A stretch of DNA of 41,438 bases, from the NCBI GenBank assembly GCA_020636315.1, contig JACJYA010000027.1, forward strand, positions 1 to 41,438, in the 5' to 3' direction. Positions 25,219 through 34,520 of this stretch are shown here, in pieces (the stretch's first letter is position 1; each line of letters begins with the position of its first letter). This DNA comes from Lewinellaceae bacterium (GTDB taxonomy: Bacteria; Bacteroidota; Bacteroidia; Chitinophagales; Saprospiraceae). A program made the translations under genes and the position numbers. Under the pieces are notes generated by a model that ran no database searches, had not been told where the DNA came from, and saw nothing but the letters and a program-made list of their open reading frames with translations.

Positions 25219-27675
25219 GTGGTTACTACCGGCGCTTTCCACGGAGTAGCGCGCAGTGAGGTCGGACTGAAGTTCCTGCCGCAACCGGACCGGCTCGCCT
25301 TCTCTTTGCCCGGAACACACATTACCCTGGTGGCTAACGAAGGTTCCGAGCTGACGGCCGAAGTGTTGCGCCAATTGGAGCAGGAAGGCCACCCCGCCGT
25401 CGTCCTGAACCTTCCAAACGTGCCCAACCCGGTGGCCGACAGGGCCATTACCATTAGCAGTGCCTCTGACGAGGCGGTTCGAACCGCCATTGAGGCCGTG
25501 AGGAGCCACTATGGCGAAGTGGGCAGCTTTATTTACCTGCATCCGCATTTTGAATTTCAGCAGGGCAATTTCATCCAGCACTTCCCCGCCGAGCGGGAGA
25601 TCGTCAAAACCCTCTTCTTTTTGGCCAAGCATTTACAAAAACCCTTAAATGACCTGGGGAAACAGCAACGGGCAAGCTTCCTGGCCGTCACCCGAATGGA
25701 CGGGCAACTGGGACAGGGCAGGCGAGGCAACGTCTCCGTTTTCGGAGGAGGCATCACCGGACTGGTGAAATGCCTCAACCTGGAGTGGGCCCCGGTATTC
25801 TGCCGGGTTGTTGACATACAGCCGGAACTGCATCCCAAAACAATTGCCGCCCAGGCCATTGCCGAATGGCTTGATCCCGATGTATCGCATGTGGAAGTGG
25901 CCTTTTCGGAAGAAGGCCGGAAAACAACCAGCGTACAGCCCGTCGAAGTGCCTGAGCACCAGGAGATCAGGACAAATGTAACCTCCGGTTCCGTTTTTCT
26001 CGTCAGTGGCGGAGCACGGGGCGTGACAGCCACCTGCGTCATCGAGATGGCAAAGGCTTTCCAATGCAAATTCATCCTGCTGGGCCGCTCCTCCTACGGC
26101 TTCGAAATCCCGGCCTTTGCCGGTGAAGAACAGGACGAAAGCGCACTGAAGCGGCTCATCATGGAGGACATGAAAGCAAGAGGCGAAAAACCCAACCTGG
26201 CCGCCGTTAAACAGATTTACAATAACATCGTTGCCAAAAGAGAGATCGACGACACCATTTCCAGGGTTGAAGCCCACGGTGGGCGGGCCATTTATGTACA
26301 GGGCGATGTGACTAACCCGGCGAGCTTCCAGATGGAACTGAAAGCCGCTACAGACAACCTGGGAAAGGTTACCGGGATCATTCACGGCGCCGGCCGGCTG
26401 GCGGACAAATACATTCAGGACAAAACAGAAGCCGATTTTGAGAATGTCCTTTCCGTAAAACTGGACGGACTGCTGGCTTTGCTACAGAGTGTAAATATAC
26501 ACCAGTTGGATCATCTCATCCTGTTTTCCTCAGTGGCGGGTTTTTATGGCAACGTCGGGCAAACCGATTACGCCATCGCCAATGAGATCCTCAGTAAGGC
26601 AGCATACCTTTTCAAAACCAACCACCCCAACACCCACGTTTCGGCCATCAACTGGGGCGCCTGGGACAGCGGGATGGTCAGCGGAGAACTGAAAGCCCAG
26701 TTCGAAGCAGCCGGCGTCACCCTGGTCAACAGCCAGGGCGGGGCTGCTATGCTGGTTAATGAGCTGAATGAGGCCTATGCCAACCAGCCCCAGGTGATCA
26801 TCGGAGGGACGCTGCCGGCGGCAGTCAGCTACCTCGGCGATGAATTGCGCACCTACCGCATCCATCGCAAACTTACACTGGAGGCCAATCCGTTCCTCAA
26901 CCACCACGTCATACAGGGCAAAGCAGTGTTGCCGGTGGTGAATGCCATAGGATGGATGGCGCATACCTGCGAAAAGGTATATCCCGATTACAACCTTTTT
27001 AAAGTTGAGCATACCCGGCTGTTCAAAGGCATCGTCTTTGACGGCACTCAAAAGGAAGATTATATCGTCGAACTTAAAGAGGTGGCAAAAAATGCAGAAC
27101 AGATCGTCTTTGAAACCACTGTTCTGAGCGAGGGGGAGAAGCTGCCCACTTTCCACTACAAGGCAACGGTTACGCTGTTGAATAAGAAAATGGAACGGGA
27201 AGCGCCGAAATTTAACCCTCAGCTCAGTGGCAGGTTTCAGCCGGAAAACGGCAAAGGCTTGTACGAAGACGGATCGCTTTTTCACGGCCACTACTTCCAG
27301 GGCATTGAGCAGGTTCTGGATTGTACGGACAGCCAGATCGTCCTGTCCTGTAAGGCCCCGGAAGTACCGCTTTCAGAGCAGGGGCAGTTTCCGGTAGGGT
27401 CCGTCAACACCTTTTTTACGGACATTCAGTACCAGGGGATGGTCGTCTGGGTACAACGGCAGATGGAGGGGGCGAAAAGCCTGCCCCTGCAGACCGACTC
27501 CGCAGTAGTTTACCGGAATATTCCTTTCGGTAAAGAGCTGTTCGTTCATATTGGCATCACCGAAGCCACCGACTTCAAAATGGTGGCGGAGTGCACGGTC
27601 TATGATGAGGAAGGAACAGTGTATATGAAAACAACGGGAGCAACGGTGACGGTATCGAAGCAACTGGTGTGGTAA
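25219..27675 (+). CDS. pfaA: PUFA synthase PfaA, C-terminal part: ketoreductase and PKS-type dehydratase-like domain
   Basis: 818 residues from the first possible start, a GTG at 25219; the frame is open from 25166, directly at the A9 run, and no ribosome-binding site is evident, so it is probably the rest of PfaA. KR: SVFLVSGGARGVTA near 25990 (NADPH loop), FSSVAGFYGN near 26524 (catalytic Ser) and QTDYAIAN near 26563 (catalytic Tyr). The C-terminal region has NPFLNHHVIQGKAVLP near 26890, the HxxxGxxxxP signature of PKS dehydratases. Together they reduce the beta-keto group and perhaps dehydrate it. A full PfaA of ~2255 residues would result if the junction is joined. Confidence 0.9.
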   Translation: MVTTGAFHGVARSEVGLKFLPQPDRLAFSLPGTHITLVANEGSELTAEVLRQLEQEGHPAVVLNLPNVPNPVADRAITISSASDEAVRTAIEAVRSHYGEVGSFIYLHPHFEFQQGNFIQHFPAEREIVKTLFFLAKHLQKPLNDLGKQQRASFLAVTRMDGQLGQGRRGNVSVFGGGITGLVKCLNLEWAPVFCRVVDIQPELHPKTIAAQAIAEWLDPDVSHVEVAFSEEGRKTTSVQPVEVPEHQEIRTNVTSGSVFLVSGGARGVTATCVIEMAKAFQCKFILLGRSSYGFEIPAFAGEEQDESALKRLIMEDMKARGEKPNLAAVKQIYNNIVAKREIDDTISRVEAHGGRAIYVQGDVTNPASFQMELKAATDNLGKVTGIIHGAGRLADKYIQDKTEADFENVLSVKLDGLLALLQSVNIHQLDHLILFSSVAGFYGNVGQTDYAIANEILSKAAYLFKTNHPNTHVSAINWGAWDSGMVSGELKAQFEAAGVTLVNSQGGAAMLVNELNEAYANQPQVIIGGTLPAAVSYLGDELRTYRIHRKLTLEANPFLNHHVIQGKAVLPVVNAIGWMAHTCEKVYPDYNLFKVEHTRLFKGIVFDGTQKEDYIVELKEVAKNAEQIVFETTVLSEGEKLPTFHYKATVTLLNKKMEREAPKFNPQLSGRFQPENGKGLYEDGSLFHGHYFQGIEQVLDCTDSQIVLSCKAPEVPLSEQGQFPVGSVNTFFTDIQYQGMVVWVQRQMEGAKSLPLQTDSAVVYRNIPFGKELFVHIGITEATDFKMVAECTVYDEEGTVYMKTTGATVTVSKQLVW

Positions 27676-27703
27676 TCATCCATTGAAAGACAAAAGAAAA
27701 AAC

Positions 27704-29575
27704 ATGGCCAAAATAGCCATCATAGGAACATCCGGCCTTTTCCCCGGCTCCTCAACTTCGGAGGAATTCTGGGACAACCTGATGCAGGGCAGAGACCTTA
27801 CCGGCCTGGCCACGGAAGAGGATTTCGGCGTCGATCCGAAAATATTCTTCCAGCCGGGCAAAGGAGTGGTCGATAAATGCTACTCTCTGCGCGGCGGCTA
27901 CATCCGGGGGTTCGAATTCGACCCGAGTGGCTACGAACTGCCTCCGGAGCTGCTGGCCCGTCAGGACAAACTGTATCAGTGGCCCCTGTATGTCGCCCGG
28001 GAGGCCTTGCAGGAGGCTGGTTATTTCAATGATAAAGAAAGCCTGGAGCGTTGCGGCCTCATTCTCGGCAACCTGTCTTTCCCCACCGGATCATCTCACC
28101 GGCTGCTGGTACCGGCATTTATACCCAAACTATGGGGGCGGCGCTGCCGGAGCTCCTTCGGGGCGAAAAGCTCGATATCCCTTCTTCAAAGAAAGACATC
28201 CCGAAGAATACCGTCCTCGACTGGACGGTCTCGGGATGGTAAGCGAAGCGCTGGGGCTGGGCGGCGGCCATTACACCCTCGATGCCGCCTGCGCCACTTC
28301 TCTTTACGCCATCAAGCTGGTACTGCGACGAACTGCTCACCGGCAAGGCCGATATGATGCTGGCGGGCGCTGTCTGCGCTTCCGACCAGTTGTTCATCCA
28401 CATGGGCTTCTCCATTTTCCACGCCTACGCCGGAGCGGATGACAAATTCGTTCCGCTCGACAAAGGCTCCGCCGGGCTGGTTTCCTCGGAAGGCCGGCAT
28501 GGTAGTGCTCAAACGGCTGGAGGATGCCGAGCGGGACGGAGACAATATCCTGGTAGTCATCGGTGGCATAGGGCTGTCGAACGACGGGCGGGGCAAGTTC
28601 CTGCTCAGCCCCCACCCCAAAGGGCAGCGCCTCGCCTTCGAGCGCGCCTATTATGGCAACGACATACCCCGGAGGAAACTTCCTACCTGGAATGCCACGC
28701 CACCGGCACTCCCCTGGGAGACCTGACGGAAATGAACTCCATAGCCGATTTCTTTGCCGAACACCAGGCCTTTACCACGGCTGGGCTCCGTGAAATCAAT
28801 ATACCCACCTGCTCACCGCCGCCGGTATGACCGGTTACTTGCTGAAGGTGTTGCTGTCCATGCAGCGGAACACCATTCCTCCCAACATCAACCTGAAAGA
28901 GTACTCACCTCCAATAATGGCTGGATCAGCCGGGAGCAAATGATCCTGGAACCGACGGCCTGGAACCACCCGCACAAACAGGCTGGCATCAACTCCTTCG
29001 GATTCGGAGGGACAAATGCCCACATGGTGGTACAGAACTACTGGTACCGGAACACGCCAATGCAGCTGCCTGGCAGCCCGTACCCCTGCAACCCATGGTA
29101 CTATCATCGGCATGGACGCCCATTTCGGCGATTGTGTGGGATTGGATAATTTTATTCTGCCATTTATCATAGCAGGCAACACTTCCGGTATCTGCCGAAA
29201 GGGCGCTGGAAAGGTTTCGATGAACATAAAGAATTGCTGCAGGCCTATGGCTTTCCCGACGGCAAGGCCCCCAAAGGCGCCTATATCGAAGATTTTGAGA
29301 TAGACCTGCTGCGCTATAAGATACAGCCCAAAGAGGCCGAAACACTGGAGCCTCAGCAGGCGCTGATCCTGAAAGTACTAAATAACGCACTCAAAGACGC
29401 CGGGCTGGAGGAAAGCCGGAACGTCGCCGTCCTGATCGCCATGGAATCGGAGCTGGTATCCACCACTACCTGGCCTGCTGGGATGTCAGCTGGCAGATCA
29501 AAGAGGCGCTGAAGAAGAGCGAAATAGTGCTTGATGAGGAACAAACAGAATGCCTGGAAGAGCTGTGCAAAACAG
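27704..29575 (+). pseudogene. pfaC: PfaC-type protein, N-terminal KS and start of chain-length factor (reading frame broken about a dozen times)
   Basis: The ATG at 27704 starts MAKIAIIGTSGLFPGS, a typical KS N-terminus. From ~28115 to ~29575 the homologous reading hops among all three frames. Changes lie near 28115, 28236, 28320, 28495, 28665, 28775, 28815, 28905, 29085, 29156, 29455 and 29575. Read across the hops, the protein is a complete KS with catalytic Cys (TLDAACATSLYAIKL, codon 28290-28292), His (ECHATGTPLGD, codon 28696-28698) and FGFGGTNAH. It is followed by the CLF start IIGMDAHFGDCVGLDNFI. Motifs are intact despite the breaks, which argues for uncorrected indels rather than decay. 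It continues directly into the intact frame below. Confidence 0.8.
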
Positions 29576-32500
29576 CGTCTATTACCGGGAAGGTTCCCAG
29601 ACGCCCAGCCAGCACACCAGCTTTGTGGGCAACATCATGGCCAGCCGGGTGGCTTCCCTCTGGGACTTTTCCGGGCCGGCCTTTACCGTTTCCTGTGGAG
29701 AAAATTCCGTTTTCAAAGCCCTGGAGATAGCTCAGAACCTGCTGTCCTTTGGGGAAGTAGAAGCCGTAGTGGTCGGAGGAGTGGATTTTTCCGGCGGGCT
29801 GGAGAACGTCCTGCTGAGAAATAAAATGCATAAGGCTAACCCAGCCAACAGCCCCAGCCTTTCCCTCAACGAACAGGAACAGGGATGGCTGGTGGGCGAG
29901 GGCGCCGGAGCAGTGGTTTTGAAGAAACTTTCAGATGCCGGAGAAGATCAGATATATGCCGTGATCGAGGGCATTGGGAAAGCCCGGCAACTCCCGGAGG
30001 GAGGATATCTGGAACTTGCCGCAACCGGTATCAACCGTGAAGATGAGGCAGAACGGAAGCAACTGCTTGAACAACTACCACAGGCCCCAACCGCTCTGGG
30101 CAGCATCAAGGCGAACATCGGCCACACCTATGCGGCCTCCGGCATTGCCGGGCTGATCAAAACGGCACTCTGCCTGCACCACCGCTTTATTCCCGGCATT
30201 CCCAACTGGACAGGCCCGAAGGATACAGCTGCTTTTGAAAACAGCGGCTACTATTTCCCGGAGAGATCCCGCCCCTGGATACTGGAAAAAGGGCAGGAAA
30301 AACGCCGGGCCGCGGTGAACGGTACGGGCGGCATTCAGCTTCAACTTTCCGAAGCTGCCCAAAGTTTTAATTCCCAACCTGCTTTTCTGCAGAAAAACGC
30401 CCCACAGCTCTTCCTGCTGAAAGGGCAGTCGGCAAAGGAATTAAAACAACAACTTTCCGCCCTGGAGATCGCCGCCGAAAGCCCTGCCGCCCTGGAAGAG
30501 ATCGCGGCTCAATTCCACCACAACGACAAAGCAAAAGCCCGCCCCTACTGCATTGCGCTGATCGCCAACCATAAAAAAGGGCTGTTGCAGGACGTTCGGT
30601 TCTTTCAGAAGAGCATTGAAAGTGCCATATCGGAACAGAAGGTGCTCAAGACCCCCGGGGGCAGCTATTTCACCCCCAGGCCGCTTGGCGGTAAAGGCAA
30701 GGTAGCTTTTGTATATCCTGGTTCTTCCACCGCCTATACGCACCTCGGGCAGGACCTGTTCCAGTTGTTTCCGCAGCTTTTCCCTCATTTCGAGAAGATG
30801 CTGCCCGGGCTGGACGAATACATCTGGCCAGATTATCTCTTCCCGAAAAAGATCCGTTCCGGAGAAAGCCCGAAAAACATTTATCAGGATGCTATCGCCA
30901 TGATGTCCATTGGGGTATTCTTCTCGACCGCATATACGCATATTCTCAGGGCGTTTTTCAGGATAGAGCCGGAGGTAGCCTTTGGCTACAGCATGGGGGA
31001 GTGCAGCAGCATGTGGTATTCGCTTGGAATATGGAGTGCCGACGAAACGAAAGAATTTCAGGAGTCTCCCATTTTCAAAAACCGCTTCGCGGGCAACCTG
31101 GAGCTATTGGCCGAACACTGGGGCATCACCACAGAAGAAGCAAAAAACCGCTGGGTAAGCCTTGTGTTGCTGGCGCCGCGCGAAGAAGTAGAACGGTTGG
31201 TTAAAGAAAAGGACAAGGCTTTCCTGACTTTCATCAACACAGAAAATGAAGTGGTCATTTCCGGCGATAAAGACGCCTGCCGGGCCATCGCCGAACAGCT
31301 CAATTGCCAAACCATCCCCATTCCCTTCCAGAACATCATCCACCACGATTTCTGTGAGAAAGAGCGGGAGGGCCTGCTGAAGATGCACCATTTTCAGCTA
31401 CCGCAGAAACCGGCCATTGATTTCTATTCCAGCATCACCCAGTCGGAAATAGAACTCGACAGCCTGAAAGTTGCCGAAAATTCGACTGCAGTTTGCTGCC
31501 GACAGGTGGACTTCCCAAAAACCGTCAGAACCGTTTATGAGGCCGGCGCCCGCATTTTCATCGAGCTGGGCGCCAACGCCACCTGCACCGGATGGATAAA
31601 AGAGATCCTGAAAGGCGAAGAACACCTGGCGGTGGCCATCAACCAAAAGGGCAAGCCGGATGCGCAATCGATCCTGGAGCTGCTGGCCCAACTGGCAAGC
31701 CACGGAGTAGAGCTGGACCTTTCCATGCTCTATTCGCCCGCCAAAGAAGAACAAAAGGCCAGGAGGTTCACCAAAAAGATCATCCCCGGCGGAGCACGCA
31801 TCTTCGACCTCATACTTAGTGAAGAGAACCGAAAGCAATTTGCAACCATCAAAAGGCGAAAGGCAAAGAAGAAAGCCGTTGCCCTCGCCCTGGCTGCCGG
31901 AGAAGAAGAAAGCCATTCCATTTCAAAATACTCACATGAACCCACTTCCATTATGGAGAGCAGAACGGAAGCAATGACGGCCCGGCCAACGGCCCGGCAG
32001 GAGCGCTTAGGCGAAAACGGCCTGCGGCTGCAGGACTATGAATCGGGCGAGCAGCTCAAAGGCAAAACCATCATCTTCTCGCAGGAAGACCTGGAGGAAT
32101 TTGCCACCGGCAGTATCGCCAATGTATTCGGGCCGGAATATGCCGCCATCGACACCTACCGGCGGCGGGTGATGCTGCCCATGCACCCCTACCTTTTGGT
32201 GAGCCGGGTAACCGGGTTGAACGCCAAAATGGGGGAATACAAACCCTCCACCATGCAGACGGAGTACGACATTCCCTATAATGCCTGGTTCACGACCGAC
32301 CGGCAGATCCCCTGGGCCGTGTCGGTAGAATCCGGGCAGTGCGACCTGCTGCTCATCTCCTACCTGGGCATCGATTTCCAGAACAAGGGCGATCTCGTTT
32401 ACCGCCTGCTCGACTGCACCCTCACTTTTGTCGATGACCTGCCTTTCGAGGGGCAGACCCTGCGCTATGACATCTCCATCAATTCCTTCGTCCGCAACGG

Positions 32501-34457
32501 AGACAACCTGCTGTTCTTTTTCAGCTACCGCTGCTACGTTCAGGATCGGCTGGTGCTGAAAATGGATGGAGGCTGCGCCGGTTTCTTCACCGACGAGCAA
32601 CTGGAGGAGGGCCACGGCGTCGTTTATACCGAAACCGAACTGGAAGCCAGGCGGACGGCTCCAAAGAAGCACTTTACCCCCTTGCTGAAGACGCACAAAA
32701 CTTCCTTCTCAAAGGAAGATCTGCGCCACCTCATCAATGGCGATATGGAGAAGTGCTTTGAAGATGAATCCTATTACTCCAACGGCCGCAATCCCTCTCT
32801 CTGCCTGCCGCCCGAAAAGATCCTGATGATCGACCGCATCACTTCGGTTGACCTGACGGGCGGGGCCTATGGCCTGGGGTATATCGTTGCCGAGAAAGAC
32901 CTGCACCCGGACGACTGGTATTTCCCCTGCCACTTCCGGGACGACGAGGTGCTGGCCGGCTCCCTGCAGGCCGAAGGCGGCGGCAACCTGCTGCGATTCT
33001 TTATGCTCATGCTGGGCCTGCAGCGGCTGACCAAAGATGCCCGCTACCAGCCTGTTTTCGACCTGCCCCAGAAGGTGCGCTGCCGCAAGCAGGTGACGAC
33101 AAAAGATACCAAACTCGTTTACAAGCTGGAGATCAAGGAGATCGGGCTGATCCCCAACCCCTATGTCATCGGCGACCTGGAGATCATCTCTGAAGGAGTC
33201 GTGACCGTACATTTTGAGAACCTGGGCCTGCAGCTGAGGGAAAAGTCGAACCCGCGGTACCTGGAACAAACACCCGGGGTGAAGGTTTCGCCCCGCTCGG
33301 AAGGTGCGCTGCTGAACGAAAAAGACATCACCACTTTTGCCCTGGACGACCTGTCGAAATGCTTCGGGCCGGAATTTGCCGTTTACGACGGCCGAACGGT
33401 CTCCCGGCAGCCCAATACGGACCTGCAGCTGATCTCCAGGGTCTTGAAAATTGATGGTGAACGCTTCGATTTTTCCAGGCCTTCCACCATTCTTGCCGAG
33501 TATGACGTGCCGGCTGATGCCTGGTATTACCGGCAAAACTCGGCCAACACCATGCCCTACTCCATCCTGATGGAGATCGCTCTGCAACCCTGCGGCCTGC
33601 TGGGAGCCTATCAGGGCAGCACCCTTCAGTTTCCGGATAAGAACCTATTCTTCCGCAACCTGGACGGAGATGGAGAGCTGCTCGGCCTTCCCAACGGCGC
33701 CGACTTCCGGGGCAAGACGATCACCAATAAGGCAGTGCTGGTTTCTTCGGTAGCCCTGGGCGGAACCATCCTCCAGAACTACACCTTCGAGCTGTCGGTG
33801 GACGGCCATGTATTCTATAAAGGGAAATCGTCCTTCGGGTTCTTCCCCGGCGAGGCCCTGGCTTCTCAGGTAGGGTTGGACAACGGCAGGGAGATCTCGC
33901 CCTGGTTTGAAACAGAAAAGCTTCTGCCAAAAGACTATATGCAGGTAAAGCTGGACTCTTTGTACGGCAAAATGAAGCTGTTCAGAGCTCCCGCCGATCA
34001 ACCCCACTATCGCCTGGGGGAAGATCAGCTGAACCTGCTGGATAAGCTGATCATTGCCAAAAACCAGGGGCAGTATGGCAAGGGCTATATCCACGCCACC
34101 CGCTATATGAAACCCTACGACTGGTTCTTCACCTGCCATTTCTATCAGGACCCCGTAATGCCCGGCTCGCTGGGTGTGGAGGCCATCCTGCAGGCCATGC
34201 AGGTTTTTGCGCTTCAGCAGGATCTGGGCAAGGGTTTCAATTCTCCGAAGTTTGTCCAGCTGCCGAACCACAAGACGGTTTGGAAGTACCGGGGCCAGAT
34301 CCTTCAGAACGTGAAGGAAATGCACCTGGAAGTACATATCAAAACCATTGAGCAACGAGGAGAACAACTGGCCATCATTGCCGACGCCTACCTGTGGAAT
34401 GGTAGGATGAGGATCTATCAGGTGACGGATCTGGCGTTAGCTATTGAAGAGAGCTGA
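29550..34457 (+). CDS. pfaC: PfaC-type protein, intact part: CLF-AT-DH-DH
   Basis: The frame is clean for 4.9 kb. True homology starts near 29577 (SVYYREGS); the ATG at 29550 is internal to the gene. Order: chain-length factor (WDFSGPAFTVSCGENS, with Glu where KS has Cys; GSIKANIGHTYAASG); acyltransferase (VAFVYPGSSTAYTHLG, GYSMGE, Ser codon 30990-30992); then two FabA-like dehydratases. DH1 has DWYFPCHFRDDEVLAGSL near 32910 and DH2 has DWFFTCHFYQDPVMPGSLGVE near 34120, each with the catalytic His. In Shewanella-type systems the AT is a separate PfaB; here it is inside PfaC, as in myxobacterial Pfa3 proteins. The dehydratases create and position the cis double bonds. pfaD follows after 63 bp. 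Confidence 0.92.
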   Translation: MPGRAVQNSVYYREGSQTPSQHTSFVGNIMASRVASLWDFSGPAFTVSCGENSVFKALEIAQNLLSFGEVEAVVVGGVDFSGGLENVLLRNKMHKANPANSPSLSLNEQEQGWLVGEGAGAVVLKKLSDAGEDQIYAVIEGIGKARQLPEGGYLELAATGINREDEAERKQLLEQLPQAPTALGSIKANIGHTYAASGIAGLIKTALCLHHRFIPGIPNWTGPKDTAAFENSGYYFPERSRPWILEKGQEKRRAAVNGTGGIQLQLSEAAQSFNSQPAFLQKNAPQLFLLKGQSAKELKQQLSALEIAAESPAALEEIAAQFHHNDKAKARPYCIALIANHKKGLLQDVRFFQKSIESAISEQKVLKTPGGSYFTPRPLGGKGKVAFVYPGSSTAYTHLGQDLFQLFPQLFPHFEKMLPGLDEYIWPDYLFPKKIRSGESPKNIYQDAIAMMSIGVFFSTAYTHILRAFFRIEPEVAFGYSMGECSSMWYSLGIWSADETKEFQESPIFKNRFAGNLELLAEHWGITTEEAKNRWVSLVLLAPREEVERLVKEKDKAFLTFINTENEVVISGDKDACRAIAEQLNCQTIPIPFQNIIHHDFCEKEREGLLKMHHFQLPQKPAIDFYSSITQSEIELDSLKVAENSTAVCCRQVDFPKTVRTVYEAGARIFIELGANATCTGWIKEILKGEEHLAVAINQKGKPDAQSILELLAQLASHGVELDLSMLYSPAKEEQKARRFTKKIIPGGARIFDLILSEENRKQFATIKRRKAKKKAVALALAAGEEESHSISKYSHEPTSIMESRTEAMTARPTARQERLGENGLRLQDYESGEQLKGKTIIFSQEDLEEFATGSIANVFGPEYAAIDTYRRRVMLPMHPYLLVSRVTGLNAKMGEYKPSTMQTEYDIPYNAWFTTDRQIPWAVSVESGQCDLLLISYLGIDFQNKGDLVYRLLDCTLTFVDDLPFEGQTLRYDISINSFVRNGDNLLFFFSYRCYVQDRLVLKMDGGCAGFFTDEQLEEGHGVVYTETELEARRTAPKKHFTPLLKTHKTSFSKEDLRHLINGDMEKCFEDESYYSNGRNPSLCLPPEKILMIDRITSVDLTGGAYGLGYIVAEKDLHPDDWYFPCHFRDDEVLAGSLQAEGGGNLLRFFMLMLGLQRLTKDARYQPVFDLPQKVRCRKQVTTKDTKLVYKLEIKEIGLIPNPYVIGDLEIISEGVVTVHFENLGLQLREKSNPRYLEQTPGVKVSPRSEGALLNEKDITTFALDDLSKCFGPEFAVYDGRTVSRQPNTDLQLISRVLKIDGERFDFSRPSTILAEYDVPADAWYYRQNSANTMPYSILMEIALQPCGLLGAYQGSTLQFPDKNLFFRNLDGDGELLGLPNGADFRGKTITNKAVLVSSVALGGTILQNYTFELSVDGHVFYKGKSSFGFFPGEALASQVGLDNGREISPWFETEKLLPKDYMQVKLDSLYGKMKLFRAPADQPHYRLGEDQLNLLDKLIIAKNQGQYGKGYIHATRYMKPYDWFFTCHFYQDPVMPGSLGVEAILQAMQVFALQQDLGKGFNSPKFVQLPNHKTVWKYRGQILQNVKEMHLEVHIKTIEQRGEQLAIIADAYLWNGRMRIYQVTDLALAIEES

Positions 34458-34465
34458 GGATTTGA

Positions 34466-34491
34466 GATGTGTGATTTGGGATGTGTGATTT
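34466..34491 (+). repeat. Short direct repeat upstream of pfaD
   Basis: GATGTGTGATTT occurs at 34466-34477 and again at 34480-34491 in the AT-rich 63-bp gap between pfaC and pfaD, followed by TTTTGATTTTTGAC. It may be a binding site or a simple slippage repeat. The pfaD ATG is at 34521. Confidence 0.4.
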
Positions 34492-34520
34492 TTGATTTTT
34501 GACACTTTTTACAAACGATC

